Below, piece after piece: positions 8,148 to 16,842 of a stretch of DNA of 40,441 bases. The stretch is taken from assembly GCA_017440145.1 (NCBI GenBank), contig JAFSHU010000083.1, positions 1 to 40,441 on the forward strand, written 5' to 3'. This DNA comes from Bacillota bacterium. Its GTDB lineage: Bacteria > Bacillota > Dehalobacteriia > UBA4068. The translations under genes and the position numbers were made by a program. The notes below the pieces were generated by a model, which was not told where the DNA came from, searched no databases, and was given only the letters and a program-made list of their open reading frames with translations. Numbering within the stretch: the stretch's first letter is position 1; each line of letters opens with the position of its first letter.

Positions 8148-9032
8148 TTAGCGGGTCAGCTGAACGACTTTGCCTTCCGCATCTACGGCTACGGTCATAT
8201 GCATTTCATCCGCAGCATCTTTCACGTCTTCACCGGCGCGGGTGTAGAAGAAATCCAGAACAGCGCGGCCTTCCTTCATGCCGTAAATGGCAAAACGGAA
8301 GTTGCTGAGGGTACCGACCAGGCCTTCTTCAGACTGGCTTTCTTCATAGCCCAGGGCATCCACGCGAACGATGGATTCATCATAAGCAGCGACGCTCCAG
8401 GAATAGCCGGTGCTGACATTGCCGGGGAGGGAGATGACCAGGGGCAGATTTTCGCAGCTGGGGGCCAGCTTCTGCAGGATGGTGGCTGCTTCGGCACGGG
8501 TCAGCATGTTTGCCGGGCGGAAGGTGCCATCCGGGAAGCCGTTCATCAGAGAGGTGTTCTGCATCAGCTGCACTGCGGAAACTGCGGCAGCACTGATCTG
8601 CGCCTGATCTTCAAATTCACGGGGAATATTCAGGGTGGCGGGCATATTCACCACTGCGTTGAGGATAAAGCTCTGCAGAGCCTGAGCCACTTCCTGGCGG
8701 CTGATGCTCTGGCTCAGATCACTGCCTTCCGGAAGGATACCCAGAGAAACAGCCCAGCCGGAGACGGTTTCCGCATCCGCTTCGGTGCTGCCATTGGCCA
8801 GCTTCCAAAGGGCGGTGGCGAAATCCTGCTTGCTGATGAGAGTGCCGGGGCCGTAAAGATCAACGGAAATACCGGGAAGGATTTGTGCTGCGGAAAGCTC
8901 CTGCACAGCTTCATAATACCAGGCGTCTGCGCTGATATCCGTATAGGAAGCATTCCCTGCAGCCAGGGCAGAGCTCATCAGGCAAGGGAGAACAGCAGCA
9001 GTAGCAAAGATGCGAACCAAAGATTTTTTCAT
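8148..9032 (-). CDS. Exported SLH-domain protein with C-terminal chagasin-like (I42) domain
   Basis: 294 residues with a signal peptide ending near ALAAG. Two SLH-type repeats follow: about 28-75 (YTDISADAWYYEAVQEL) and about 145-190 (NTSLMNGFPDGTFRPANMLTRAEAA). SLH repeats anchor proteins to pyruvylated secondary wall polymers. The last roughly 100 residues carry the chagasin loop pattern LPGNVSTGYSWSV, then FRFAIYGMKEGRAVLDFFYTR. This matches the NxTTGYxW, W/FxF..xxxGxxxLxFxYxR scheme of I42 cysteine-protease inhibitors. The predicted product is a wall-anchored inhibitor of papain-like proteases. The start follows GGAGG on the minus strand. The SLH call is secure; the inhibitor domain is likely but partly degenerate. 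Confidence 0.75.
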   Translation of the reverse strand: MKKSLVRIFATAAVLPCLMSSALAAGNASYTDISADAWYYEAVQELSAAQILPGISVDLYGPGTLISKQDFATALWKLANGSTEADAETVSGWAVSLGILPEGSDLSQSISRQEVAQALQSFILNAVVNMPATLNIPREFEDQAQISAAAVSAVQLMQNTSLMNGFPDGTFRPANMLTRAEAATILQKLAPSCENLPLVISLPGNVSTGYSWSVAAYDESIVRVDALGYEESQSEEGLVGTLSNFRFAIYGMKEGRAVLDFFYTRAGEDVKDAADEMHMTVAVDAEGKVVQLTR

Positions 9033-9117
9033 GAAATTCGTCCTCCAAAAAAATTTTTATGGCTTATTTTGTTTTTATGCGTATTTTATTCGCTTCTGAA
9101 TACTTAGATGGAGCAAC

Positions 9118-10095
9118 TCAAGAAAAGGTTCCCCATTTTCTTAAGAAATTTTTAATTTTTTCGGAAACCCGGGGTTCATCCACCAGATAGCTGAGACCAT
9201 GGCGGGCGCCCTCCACCAGAAGCAGCTCTTTCGGGGCAGCGCAGGCTTCATAATTCCGCCTGCTCATCTCCGGCGGTACAAAGGTATCTGCCAGACCATG
9301 GACGAAAAGCATGGGGATCTTGTTCCCAGCCAGAGCATCTATACTGCTGCATTCCCGAAAGCCAAAGCCGGCGATGCAGCGGCAAAGCAGATCTGCGATC
9401 TCAATGGTGGGATGCACCGGCAAATGGAAGCGCCGGGGAAGCACATGGGCAAATTGTTCCCAGGGAGAGGTAAAACCACTGTCCGCCAGGATGCCGCGAA
9501 CATTGGCAGGCAACTCCAGACCGGTGGCCATCATCACAGAAGCCGCACCCATGGAAATGCCGCTGAAAAAGATGTCATGCTCCGGGCCAAAGCGCTCCGC
9601 CACATAGCGGGCCCAGCTCTGGCAGTCATAACGCTCCTTCACCCCAAAGCAGGTAAAGCAGCCCTGGCTTTCCCCGTGGGCGCGCTGGAATATATTCAAT
9701 ATGTTATAGCCCAGGCCATGATAATATTGATAGGCGCAGCTGAAATCATTGTAGCCACTGCTGCGCCAGCCGTGAACCAGAATGATCGTGCCCTTTGGCT
9801 GGGCTTCCGCAGCGGGGAGAAAAAGCGCCGCCAGCTTCAGCCCATCATAGCTTCTGATGCAAATTCGCTCCGTATCCTGCTGCCGCATCCAGGCTACGCC
9901 ATCCCGGACCCGCTGCTCCCATTTCCCGCTCACACCGGGGGGAATGGCGTCTGCCAGCGCCCGGTTTGGCCAGCGGCAGATGCCAACATAAAACAGAACC
10001 CCAAACAGCAGAAGAGCGGCAAAGAGCAAAGCCAAAAGAATCCACAGAACCAGCAAGGGATGCGCCTCCTTTCCCAGTGGGAAAAAGCTATGCAT
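9118..10095 (-). CDS. Membrane-anchored alpha/beta hydrolase
   Basis: 325 residues: one N-terminal membrane segment (about 13-38) followed by an alpha/beta-hydrolase domain. The oxyanion region is ILVHGWRSSGYND and the nucleophile elbow is GISMGA. The acid is in HGLADTFVPP and the histidine in GARHGLS, so the triad is complete. It resembles YqkD-type S33-like hydrolases of Firmicutes, which have no settled substrate. It is encoded downstream of ctpA on the same strand, with a short hairpin between them. The start codon has only a weak ribosome site (GGCGGG) lying within that hairpin, so translation may be damped. Confidence 0.8.
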   Translation of the reverse strand: MHSFFPLGKEAHPLLVLWILLALLFAALLLFGVLFYVGICRWPNRALADAIPPGVSGKWEQRVRDGVAWMRQQDTERICIRSYDGLKLAALFLPAAEAQPKGTIILVHGWRSSGYNDFSCAYQYYHGLGYNILNIFQRAHGESQGCFTCFGVKERYDCQSWARYVAERFGPEHDIFFSGISMGAASVMMATGLELPANVRGILADSGFTSPWEQFAHVLPRRFHLPVHPTIEIADLLCRCIAGFGFRECSSIDALAGNKIPMLFVHGLADTFVPPEMSRRNYEACAAPKELLLVEGARHGLSYLVDEPRVSEKIKNFLRKWGTFS

Positions 10096-10100
10096 AAGGA

Positions 10101-10122
10101 TACCCGCCCCAGAGGACGGGTA
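10101..10122 (-). other. Hairpin between ctpA and the hydrolase gene
   Basis: Arms TACCCG (10101-10106) and CGGGTA (10117-10122) lie 8 bases after the ctpA stop on the minus strand. There is no clear T tract, and the 3' arm covers the only candidate ribosome site of the hydrolase gene. It may be a weak terminator or a translation-damping hairpin. Confidence 0.4.
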
Positions 10123-10130
10123 CAGTTTCC

Positions 10131-11285
10131 TTATTTATTATCCAGAAAATCTCTGGCAGCGTCCAGGCAGGGATTCAGTTCCGGATCTGTGGACCAGTAT
10201 TCTTCCCCGGTCAGATCCTCCGGCAGGGGAACCTCCACATCCACAGGCAGACCCACGCCATGCAGGTCGTAATCCTTGGGCGTATAATAATGGCTGCGGG
10301 TATAGCGCAGCCCGGCGCCGGAATCCAGAGTGATCAGGGCCTGCGTGATGCCCTTGCCGTAGGTATTGGAGCCGATCAGGGCCGCTCCGGCCTGCTCCCG
10401 CAGGGCGGCAGCCAGCACCTCAGAGGCAGAGGCAGAGTATTCATTCACCAGAACCACCAGCTCCATCCCGGCAAGCTGCCCATCCACGGATTCGTATTCC
10501 GCCATGCCCTCCACGGTCTTTTCCTTCAGAAGGATCTCCCCCGGGGGGATAAAGAAATTGGCAATGTTCAGGGCTGCATCCAGCGCCCCGCCGCCATTGC
10601 TGCGAAGATCGATAATGAGCGTGTTCAGCACCCGATCCTTTCGCAGGCTCAGATAGGTATCAATGAATTCATCCGTGGTCTGTTCATTAAAATCATAGAT
10701 ATAGATATATCCGGTGTTGGGGTGTTCCTCGAAGAGCTCCCCTTCCACGGATTCGGCGATGATCTCCTCCCGCACGATGGTGACGCTGTATTCCCGGCCG
10801 TCCGGATGCCGCAGCTCCAAAGTGACCGGCTCGCCAATCTCCCCGCGAACCTTGCTCACAGCCAGGGAGACATCATAGCCCAAAAGACTTTCCCCATCCG
10901 CAGAGAGGATCACATCCCCGATGCTGATTTCCGTATCAATGGAGGGGCCTTTTTCCAGGACGGAATAAACCTCGATATTCCCCTCTTCATTGTTGATCAT
11001 GGAAATACCAACGCCGCCAAAGCTGCCTTCATAATCCTCCAGCAGCACCTTAAATTCTCCTTCGGTATAATAATAGGCGTAATCATCATAAAGCTCCGCG
11101 ATATGCCCGCGCAGCTCCTCCTCCCCCTGCAGAGCTGCGCGGCCCTGGGGGCTTTCCAAAAGCTCCTCCATGCTCAGGATGGGAAGATCCGGATCGATCA
11201 CGGGGGCGGTATCCCCCACGAAAAAGCCATAAAGCTCCATGGTCAGCAGAAACAGGGGCAAAAAGAAGCCGGTAAAGATTCCCAT
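10131..11285 (-). CDS. S41-family carboxyl-terminal processing peptidase
   Basis: 384 residues: an N-terminal signal anchor (GFFLPLFLLTMELYGFF), a helical N-domain, a PDZ domain at about 90-170 (GGVGISM, GDVILSADGESL) and an S41 tail-protease domain. Catalytic Ser lies in YSASASEVLA and Lys in SNTYGKGITQA, both present. CtpA-type enzymes cut the C-termini of envelope proteins. The gene begins 12 bases after the M23 hydrolase and has the site AAGGAG. The order ftsE-ftsX-M23-ctpA is common in Firmicutes and points to turnover or control of septal peptidoglycan hydrolases. Confidence 0.92.
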   Translation of the reverse strand: MGIFTGFFLPLFLLTMELYGFFVGDTAPVIDPDLPILSMEELLESPQGRAALQGEEELRGHIAELYDDYAYYYTEGEFKVLLEDYEGSFGGVGISMINNEEGNIEVYSVLEKGPSIDTEISIGDVILSADGESLLGYDVSLAVSKVRGEIGEPVTLELRHPDGREYSVTIVREEIIAESVEGELFEEHPNTGYIYIYDFNEQTTDEFIDTYLSLRKDRVLNTLIIDLRSNGGGALDAALNIANFFIPPGEILLKEKTVEGMAEYESVDGQLAGMELVVLVNEYSASASEVLAAALREQAGAALIGSNTYGKGITQALITLDSGAGLRYTRSHYYTPKDYDLHGVGLPVDVEVPLPEDLTGEEYWSTDPELNPCLDAARDFLDNK

Positions 11286-11297
11286 GATATGCTCTCC

Positions 11298-12512
11298 TTA
11301 TTTCAGGTAATTCCAGGGGCTGGTGCTGCTACCGTTCAAACGAACCTCAAAGTGCAGATGATTCCCGGTGGAGGCGCCGGTGGTGCCCACATAGCCGATC
11401 ACATCGCCGGGAACCACATATTCGCCAACGGAAAAATTCCCGTAGCCGCTCAAATGCCCGTAAAGAGAAACCACCTGGTCACCGTGGTCGATCATCACGC
11501 AGTTGCCGTAGCCGCCGATCCATTCCGCATAAATGACCTTGCCCTCCGCCACAGCATAAAGGGGGGTGCCGCCATCTGCCGGAATATCAATGCCGTTATG
11601 GAAGCGCTGATCCCCATAAAGGGGGTGGGTACGCCAGCCGTATTCGGAGCTGACATAGGTCCAGGCAGCGGGCAGGGGCCAGATGAAGGAGCCGCCGAAG
11701 CTGAGGGTGGAATCAGAGATCATATCCCGCAGCAGCTCTTCTGCCTGTTCGCCTGCAGCCACTTCCTGCTGCCACAGAGCTTCCAGCTCCTCCAGGGTGG
11801 TGCCGGCCTCTGCGACCTTGGCTTCATACTGATTGCAAAGGGCATTCAGATCCGCCTTTTCATCCTCCAGATCATGCATCAGGCTTTCCTGCTCCACCAC
11901 GGCCTCCTGGGCCAGCTTCTTATTATATTCAATATTGGTCTTTTCCGTATTGATCTGGTGGAGAAGCACCTCATCCTGCTCCATAATGCGCTGGGTCAGA
12001 TCATAGACAGAAAGGAAATCCTCAAAGCTGTCTGTGCCAAAGACCACATCCAGCATGGTAACATCCCCATAGACATAGAGATTCACCAGGCGCTGCTGCA
12101 AAAGGGCCTGCCGCTCTGCCAGGCGTTCCTCCGCAGCGGCGATTTCCAGCTCACATTCATCCACCACAGCCTGATAGGCGGCAATGGTCTGATTCGTGGC
12201 ATCGATTTTCTCCTGAACCAGGCTCATCTGCCCTTCCAGAGTAGAAATCTGCGCTTCCAGATCGCTGATCTGCCCTTCCTGGGCATCGATCTGATCCTGC
12301 AGCCGTTCCTGGCGGATGGAGATCTCTTTCATGTATTCCCGCAGCTCATTCACATCCATATCCTCCATATTCGGGGGATCATCCGCTGCGGAGACTGCTT
12401 CCGGCGCAGCCAGCTCCATGGCCAGGGCGGGCAGATACGCCGCACCAAAGGCCAGAATGCCGCAGAGCAGCAGGATCAGCAGGCCGGAAAGCCACTTTTG
12501 TTTTCTACCCAT
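11298..12512 (-). CDS. EnvC/PcsB-like peptidoglycan hydrolase: coiled coil plus M23 peptidase
   Basis: 404 residues from the ATG at 12512, chosen because GGAGAG lies 7 bases before it. An ATG 15 bases upstream has no ribosome site. There is a signal anchor (about 7-30), then a long coiled coil (about 55-245, with many EEQ, LEAQIS and LEGQM heptads). The C-terminal M23 metallopeptidase domain has zinc ligands in HNGIDIPADGG and GNHLHFEVRLNG. Such proteins are activated at the division site by FtsEX, which is encoded immediately upstream. Both zinc motifs are intact, so it is probably active, unlike E. coli EnvC, which only activates amidases. Confidence 0.92.
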   Translation of the reverse strand: MGRKQKWLSGLLILLLCGILAFGAAYLPALAMELAAPEAVSAADDPPNMEDMDVNELREYMKEISIRQERLQDQIDAQEGQISDLEAQISTLEGQMSLVQEKIDATNQTIAAYQAVVDECELEIAAAEERLAERQALLQQRLVNLYVYGDVTMLDVVFGTDSFEDFLSVYDLTQRIMEQDEVLLHQINTEKTNIEYNKKLAQEAVVEQESLMHDLEDEKADLNALCNQYEAKVAEAGTTLEELEALWQQEVAAGEQAEELLRDMISDSTLSFGGSFIWPLPAAWTYVSSEYGWRTHPLYGDQRFHNGIDIPADGGTPLYAVAEGKVIYAEWIGGYGNCVMIDHGDQVVSLYGHLSGYGNFSVGEYVVPGDVIGYVGTTGASTGNHLHFEVRLNGSSTSPWNYLK

Positions 12513-12536
12513 ATACCATCTCTCCATAAGGAATTT

Positions 12537-13421
12537 TTATACATCCAGAAAACGGGCCAGCGGGAACATGCTGCCGATCAAACCCAGCAGGAAGCCGGCG
12601 GCCAGGGTAAAGCCGGTGGCAGGCGCCCAGACGGCAGAAAGCGGCAGGATATTCAGGAAGCCGATATTGATGCTGACATAAAGCGCCGCCCGGCTGTAGA
12701 GGAAAAGCAGCAGGCCCAAGGCCAGAACTGCCCCCACCAGGCCCAGGATCATGCCTTCCAGGATGAAGGGCCAGCGAATGAAGGCATCCGTGGCGCCCAC
12801 CCATTTCATGACCATGATCTCCTTCTTTCGGGTCTGTACGGTCAGGCGGGTGGCCATGGCGATCAGCACCACCGCGCAAAGGGCCAGCAGACCCATGATC
12901 ACATAGCCGAATTTCCGCAGGCCATCCGTGAGGCTGAGCAGCTTCTCTACAGTTCCTTCGCCATATTGGACTTCATAGATCCCTTCGATCTGAGAAACAG
13001 CCTCTGCAATGGCGCTGACCTGATTCGTATCGATGGCGGTGATGGAGAACATATCCGGGAGCGGATTCACCCCGCCCAGGGATTCCACCAGGTCACTGTC
13101 CCCATAGCGTTCCTCCAGAGTATGAATGCCCTGCTCCTTCGGGACAAAGCTCACATCCGCCACGCCGGCGATCCATTTCAGCTCCTGCTCGATCTCCTTC
13201 CGCTCTGCAGGAACCACATCAAAATCCACATAAGCAAGAACGCGGACATCCTTTTCCACATCCGTCACATTGGCGTTGATATTCAGCAGCAGCAGCCAGA
13301 AGAAGGCGCAGAGAAAGAGGGAAATGGTGATGGTGATGATGGCCGCTGCCGTCATCCAGCCGTTGTTCCGCATGGATTTGAAGCACTGCGGCGCGATATA
13401 ACGAAAGCTGCTTAATTTCAT
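12537..13421 (-). CDS. ftsX: Cell division protein FtsX
   Basis: 294 residues. It forms the membrane part of the FtsEX complex, which passes ATP-driven shape changes to peptidoglycan hydrolases. The N-terminal transmembrane helix (TAAAIITITISLFLCAFFWLL) is followed by an extracellular loop of about 130 residues and three more helices. KKEIMVMKWVGATDAFIRWPF is the conserved FtsX cytoplasmic segment. The ATG overlaps the ftsE stop codon (ATGA), with GGGGGG as ribosome site 8 bases before it. A GTG nine bases upstream is less likely. Confidence 0.95.
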   Translation of the reverse strand: MKLSSFRYIAPQCFKSMRNNGWMTAAAIITITISLFLCAFFWLLLLNINANVTDVEKDVRVLAYVDFDVVPAERKEIEQELKWIAGVADVSFVPKEQGIHTLEERYGDSDLVESLGGVNPLPDMFSITAIDTNQVSAIAEAVSQIEGIYEVQYGEGTVEKLLSLTDGLRKFGYVIMGLLALCAVVLIAMATRLTVQTRKKEIMVMKWVGATDAFIRWPFILEGMILGLVGAVLALGLLLFLYSRAALYVSINIGFLNILPLSAVWAPATGFTLAAGFLLGLIGSMFPLARFLDV

Positions 13422-14098
13422 AGCTGCCACCCCCCCACTGCATCCCCGATCAAATGACCGGATTTCAGGGTCAGCACCCGTTTCTGCATCCGCTCCACGA
13501 TGATCTGATCGTGGGTGGCCATAACGATGGTGGTGCCCTCTTTATTGATCTCGTCAAAGAGCTGCATCAGCTCCCCGGAGGTTTTGGGGTCCAGATCCCC
13601 GGTGGGCTCATCCGCAAAGAGGATCAGGGGGTTATTGATGATGGCGCGGGCCACAGCCACACGCTGCTGCTCCCCGCCGGAAAGATTCATCACATGCTCA
13701 TGCTCCCTGCCCCCCAGGCCCACACGCTCCAGAACCTCCGGAACCCGGCGGCGGATCTCCGGCCAGGGGCGTTCCACCGCCTTCAGGGCAAAGCTCACAT
13801 TGTCAAAGACAGTCCCCTTTTCCATCAGGCGGAAATCCTGAAACACAACGCCGGTATTCCGGCGCAGACGCACCATTTCCGGCACTGTCAGCCGGGTAAC
13901 GCTGCGGCCGCCGATCATGATCTGCCCGGCGGTGGGCGGCTCCTCCCGGAAGAGCAGGCGGATCAGGGTACTTTTCCCGGCACCGGAAGCGCCGGTCAGG
14001 AAAACGAACTCACCGTAATCTATGCTCAAGTTAATATCCGTCAAAGCGGCAATCCCATTCTTATAGGTTTTGCCCACATTAAACGTTTGTATCAGCAT
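13418..14098 (-). CDS. ftsE: Cell division ATP-binding protein FtsE
   Basis: 226-residue ABC ATPase partner of FtsX. Walker A is GASGAGKST (Lys42). The signature is LSGGEQQRVAVARA, Walker B is LILFADEPTGDLD, and the H-loop is MATHDQ. Length and motifs are typical. The site AGGAGG lies 4 bases before the ATG. It is the first gene of the minus-strand envelope run. The 228 bp between it and the divergent hpf gene must hold both promoters. Confidence 0.96.
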   Translation of the reverse strand: MLIQTFNVGKTYKNGIAALTDINLSIDYGEFVFLTGASGAGKSTLIRLLFREEPPTAGQIMIGGRSVTRLTVPEMVRLRRNTGVVFQDFRLMEKGTVFDNVSFALKAVERPWPEIRRRVPEVLERVGLGGREHEHVMNLSGGEQQRVAVARAIINNPLILFADEPTGDLDPKTSGELMQLFDEINKEGTTIVMATHDQIIVERMQKRVLTLKSGHLIGDAVGGWQL

Positions 14099-14326
14099 GT
14101 GTCCTCCTAATAATATACAAAAACAAATTCACCACCTGTTTTTATTCCACATTTACAGGCTATCCCCTTTTCTTCCCCAAAAAATTCACACAAGGACTGA
14201 TCAATTCCCAGAATTTTACTATGCATTCAAAAGAAAAAAGGATTTTTTCGATCTATAGAGAATGTTTATATATACCATCTGTGTATCATCTGATCGGATG
14301 GAAGCTGAAGAAAGAGGTGAGCTTTT

Positions 14327-14848
14327 ATGTTAGTCAATTTCAAAGCACGCAACCTGGAAGTCACCGATTCCCTCAAAGAGTATACGGAGAAACGCTTATC
14401 CAAATTCGACAAATTGATTGGCGAAGCTGAGGCCACCGTTACGATGCGCTGCATCAAGGATCGGCAGCGCGTGGAGGTGACCATCCCATATAACGGCATC
14501 GTCATCCGTGGCGAGGAAGAGGGCTACGATATGTATGCCTGCGTGGATATGGTCACGGATAAGCTGGAAAGCCAGCTGCACAAATATCGCACCCGCCTGA
14601 TCAAGCGGGGCCGCGGTGCCAAAGCCGAGGCAGAAGCCGCCCTGCCGGAAGTCCATTGGCAGGAGGATGATGAGCCTGTCCGTATCAAGCAGTTTTCCAC
14701 AAAGCCCATGACCGTGGAAGAAGCCATCATGCAGATGAACCTGCTGGGCCACAGCTTCTTCGTATTCTTCAATACGGATACGGGTAAAGTAAATGTGGTT
14801 TATCGTCGGCAGGATCGGGACTATGGCCTGCTGGTGCCGGAGGAATAA
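14327..14848 (+). CDS. hpf: Ribosome hibernation promoting factor, long form
   Basis: 173 residues. The N-terminal S30AE/YfiA domain (about 1-100) starts NFKARNLEVTDSLKEYTEKRL and binds the 30S decoding centre. The C-terminal domain (about 118-173) carries KPMTVEEAIMQMNLLGHSFFVFFN and mediates 70S dimer formation in long HPFs. The start follows AAAGAGGTGAG. The AT-rich upstream region has TATA-like stretches near 14265-14275 but no convincing -35. A strong terminator follows. Confidence 0.95.
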   Translation: MLVNFKARNLEVTDSLKEYTEKRLSKFDKLIGEAEATVTMRCIKDRQRVEVTIPYNGIVIRGEEEGYDMYACVDMVTDKLESQLHKYRTRLIKRGRGAKAEAEAALPEVHWQEDDEPVRIKQFSTKPMTVEEAIMQMNLLGHSFFVFFNTDTGKVNVVYRRQDRDYGLLVPEE

Positions 14849-14881
14849 AACAAAGGCGCTGCTTCTTTTTAAAAATATAGC

Positions 14882-14910
14882 AAGGCCGGGCATTTTGCCC
14901 GGCCTTTTTT
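14882..14910 (+). terminator. Rho-independent terminator of hpf
   Basis: Arms AAGGCCGGGC (14882-14891) and GCCCGGCCTT (14897-14906) enclose a 5-base loop and run into six T. On the other strand it may also end the gene at 14938. Confidence 0.92.
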
Positions 14911-14937
14911 ATGCTCTTTTCTACGACAAACAACCGA

Positions 14938-15393
14938 CTAATGCGCTTCCCCTGTTTCCGCGAAAAAATAGCGCATAGGGGTAAAGCGGATGCCGTCCCG
15001 CTGCTGCTCCGGGCCTTCTGCCAGAAAGCCCAGGCGCGCATAAAAGGGCACTGCATAAGGAGAGGAATTCACTGTCAGCACCGGGCCCGGGCAAAGGGGC
15101 AGCAGAAAGCGGAACAGCGCCTTTCCGATGCCCTTCCGCATATGCGCCTCCGAAACGAAAAATAGTGTGATGTGGCTGCGCTCACTGCGGGTGGCGATCA
15201 CAGCCAGCATTTCCTCTGCTTCGAAGGCAGCCCAGAACTCCAGAGCCGCGCAAAATTCCTCACTCTCCAGGGAGGCGCGAAACGTGGCCACACCCTCCGG
15301 CGCATATTCCGGCGCTTCATAGGCCAGAAAGCTCTTCCAGACCAGGGCCAGGGCGCGAGGAAGCTCTTCCGGCTTCAGGCTGCGAATCTCCAT
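14938..15393 (-). CDS. GNAT family N-acetyltransferase
   Basis: 151 residues with the GNAT fold. The acetyl-CoA loop is HMRKGIGKALFRFLL, followed by the beta-5/alpha-4 segment SSPYAVPFYARLGF. The acceptor substrate is unknown. The chosen ATG (15393) lies 4 bases after the aminotransferase stop codon. The frame stays open upstream inside that gene, but those residues look like shadow sequence. The two genes are probably co-transcribed and translationally coupled, since the ribosome site is weak. Confidence 0.85.
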   Translation of the reverse strand: MEIRSLKPEELPRALALVWKSFLAYEAPEYAPEGVATFRASLESEEFCAALEFWAAFEAEEMLAVIATRSERSHITLFFVSEAHMRKGIGKALFRFLLPLCPGPVLTVNSSPYAVPFYARLGFLAEGPEQQRDGIRFTPMRYFFAETGEAH

Positions 15394-15397
15394 CTTC

Positions 15398-16573
15398 TTA
15401 ATCCCGAACCCGGGCAATGGCTGCTTCCAGCCGATCCAGAGCCTCCTGCACATAGCTGCGGGGGCAGGCCATATTGAAGCGGACAAACTGGCCCCATCTG
15501 GCGCCGTAATCCGTACCCGCATTCACAGCCAGGCCGCATTCCTCCACGAAGAAACGGCGCAGCTCCGTATCGGAGAAGCCCAGACCGCCGCAATTCACCC
15601 AAAGCAGATAGCTGCCCTCTGCCGGGCGTACCTGCAGCAGGGGCATGTCCTTTTCCACACGGCGGCAGAAATAGTCCATATTGCCCTTAATATAGAGCAG
15701 CAGCTCCTCCAGCCAGCCCTCCGAATGCTCATAAGCGCCCAGCAAAGCAGGCTCGCTGAAGGAATGGGGGCCCACATGGTGTTTTTCCAGGCAGGCCTGG
15801 AAGCGCTGCCGAAGCTCCGCATTGGGGATGATGATATTGGAAACCTGCAGATCTGCCAGGTTAAAGGTCTTGGTGATGGCTGTGCAGATGATGCTCCGCT
15901 CCTCCACATCTGCCCCCAGGCGGCCCAGAGTGGTGAAGCTTTCCCGGTCATAGACCAGGTCGTTATGGATCTCGTCATCGATGATATAGAGATCATGCCG
16001 CTTACAGAAATCCACCACCTGCTCCAGCTCCTGCCGAGTCCAGACCCGACCCACCGGATTGTGGGGGCTGCAGAAGATCAAAGCCTTTGTTTTCGGGCTG
16101 ACTGCCCGCTCCATGGCCGCCAGATCCAGGCCATAGCCGCAGACGCCATCATGAAACAGAGGGGCATCCACGATCTTCCGCCCCTGCTTTTCAATGCTGG
16201 CATAAAAGGGACCATAAACAGGAGAGAGCAGCATCACTTCATCCCCGGGCTCCGTCAGGCATTCCACCGCAAAATACAGTGCGCTGACCACGCCGGAGGT
16301 ATAGCAGATCCACTCCGGCTGAATCTGCCAGTGATGCCGCCGCTCCATCCAGGAGACCACCGCCTCATAATAGGCCGGGGAAAGCTGGCTGTAGCCGTAA
16401 ACCCCATGCTCCACACGTCTTTTCAGCATTTCCGTAACACCGGGAGCTGTGGCAAAATCCATATCCGCCACCCAGAGGGGCAGCAAATCCGCTTTCCCGA
16501 AAAATTTTTCTGTTTTATCCCATTTCAGGCAGCTGCTGCCTCTGCGATCCACGATTGCATCAAAATTATACAT
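15398..16573 (-). CDS. PatB/MalY-type PLP-dependent aminotransferase (probable cystathionine beta-lyase)
   Basis: 391 residues, fold-type I PLP enzyme. The N-terminus has the family hallmark WVADMDFATAP. Other motifs are SPHNPVGRVW, the PLP phenol-binding DDEIHNDLVY, the Schiff-base lysine in TAITKTFNLADLQ, and the C-terminal arginine in FVRFNMACP. PatB/MalY enzymes cleave C-S bonds of cystathionine or cysteine conjugates, giving pyruvate, ammonia and a thiol. The pattern is complete and the length typical. It heads a two-gene minus-strand unit with the GNAT gene and is divergent from cobT. Confidence 0.88.
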   Translation of the reverse strand: MYNFDAIVDRRGSSCLKWDKTEKFFGKADLLPLWVADMDFATAPGVTEMLKRRVEHGVYGYSQLSPAYYEAVVSWMERRHHWQIQPEWICYTSGVVSALYFAVECLTEPGDEVMLLSPVYGPFYASIEKQGRKIVDAPLFHDGVCGYGLDLAAMERAVSPKTKALIFCSPHNPVGRVWTRQELEQVVDFCKRHDLYIIDDEIHNDLVYDRESFTTLGRLGADVEERSIICTAITKTFNLADLQVSNIIIPNAELRQRFQACLEKHHVGPHSFSEPALLGAYEHSEGWLEELLLYIKGNMDYFCRRVEKDMPLLQVRPAEGSYLLWVNCGGLGFSDTELRRFFVEECGLAVNAGTDYGARWGQFVRFNMACPRSYVQEALDRLEAAIARVRD

Positions 16574-16776
16574 AAGAACACCCTTTCTTCAGGCTGATTT
16601 TCCCATACAGGAAGGAAAGGGTCAAAAATCACCCCTTCATACTGCCAGTATAACGGAAAACAGCCTTTTTGTCACGCTTTTCCTACGTTTCATAAACAAA
16701 TCAGGCTTTATTCTTCCTCCGAGAACAAGCTCCGGGGAGGCCCCCAAATTTGTCCTCTCCCGACCCGGTCAGGGGT

Positions 16777-16805
16777 TTGCTTTTGCGGAGGGAAAGTATT
16801 ACACT
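16777..16805 (+). promoter_or_regulatory. Possible promoter of the cobamide operon
   Basis: TTGCTT (16777-16782), a 17-base spacer and TACACT (16800-16805) lie 38 bases before the cobT ATG. The match is modest. I looked for cobalamin riboswitch core sequences upstream and saw none. Confidence 0.35.
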
Positions 16806-16842
16806 ATTGGCAGAACAAAGCGCACAGAAAAAGGAGGCAAAC

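Noticed and set aside
7926-9107. Plus-strand frame running over the SLH-chagasin gene
   Set aside because: The minus-strand product has a signal peptide and SLH motifs with a GGAGG site; the plus frame has none and crosses the terminator at 8090.
12513-12527. Upstream ATG for the M23 hydrolase
   Set aside because: It lies 5' of the GGAGAG site and has no ribosome site of its own; the ATG at 12512 fits the spacing.
10260-13415. Very long plus-strand open frame opposite ctpA, the M23 gene and ftsX
   Set aside because: It spans three well-supported minus-strand genes, and the translated product is low-complexity without motifs.
16574-16842. Possible cobalamin riboswitch upstream of cobT
   Set aside because: I found no B12-box-like or conserved core sequence in this interval; only a weak promoter can be proposed.
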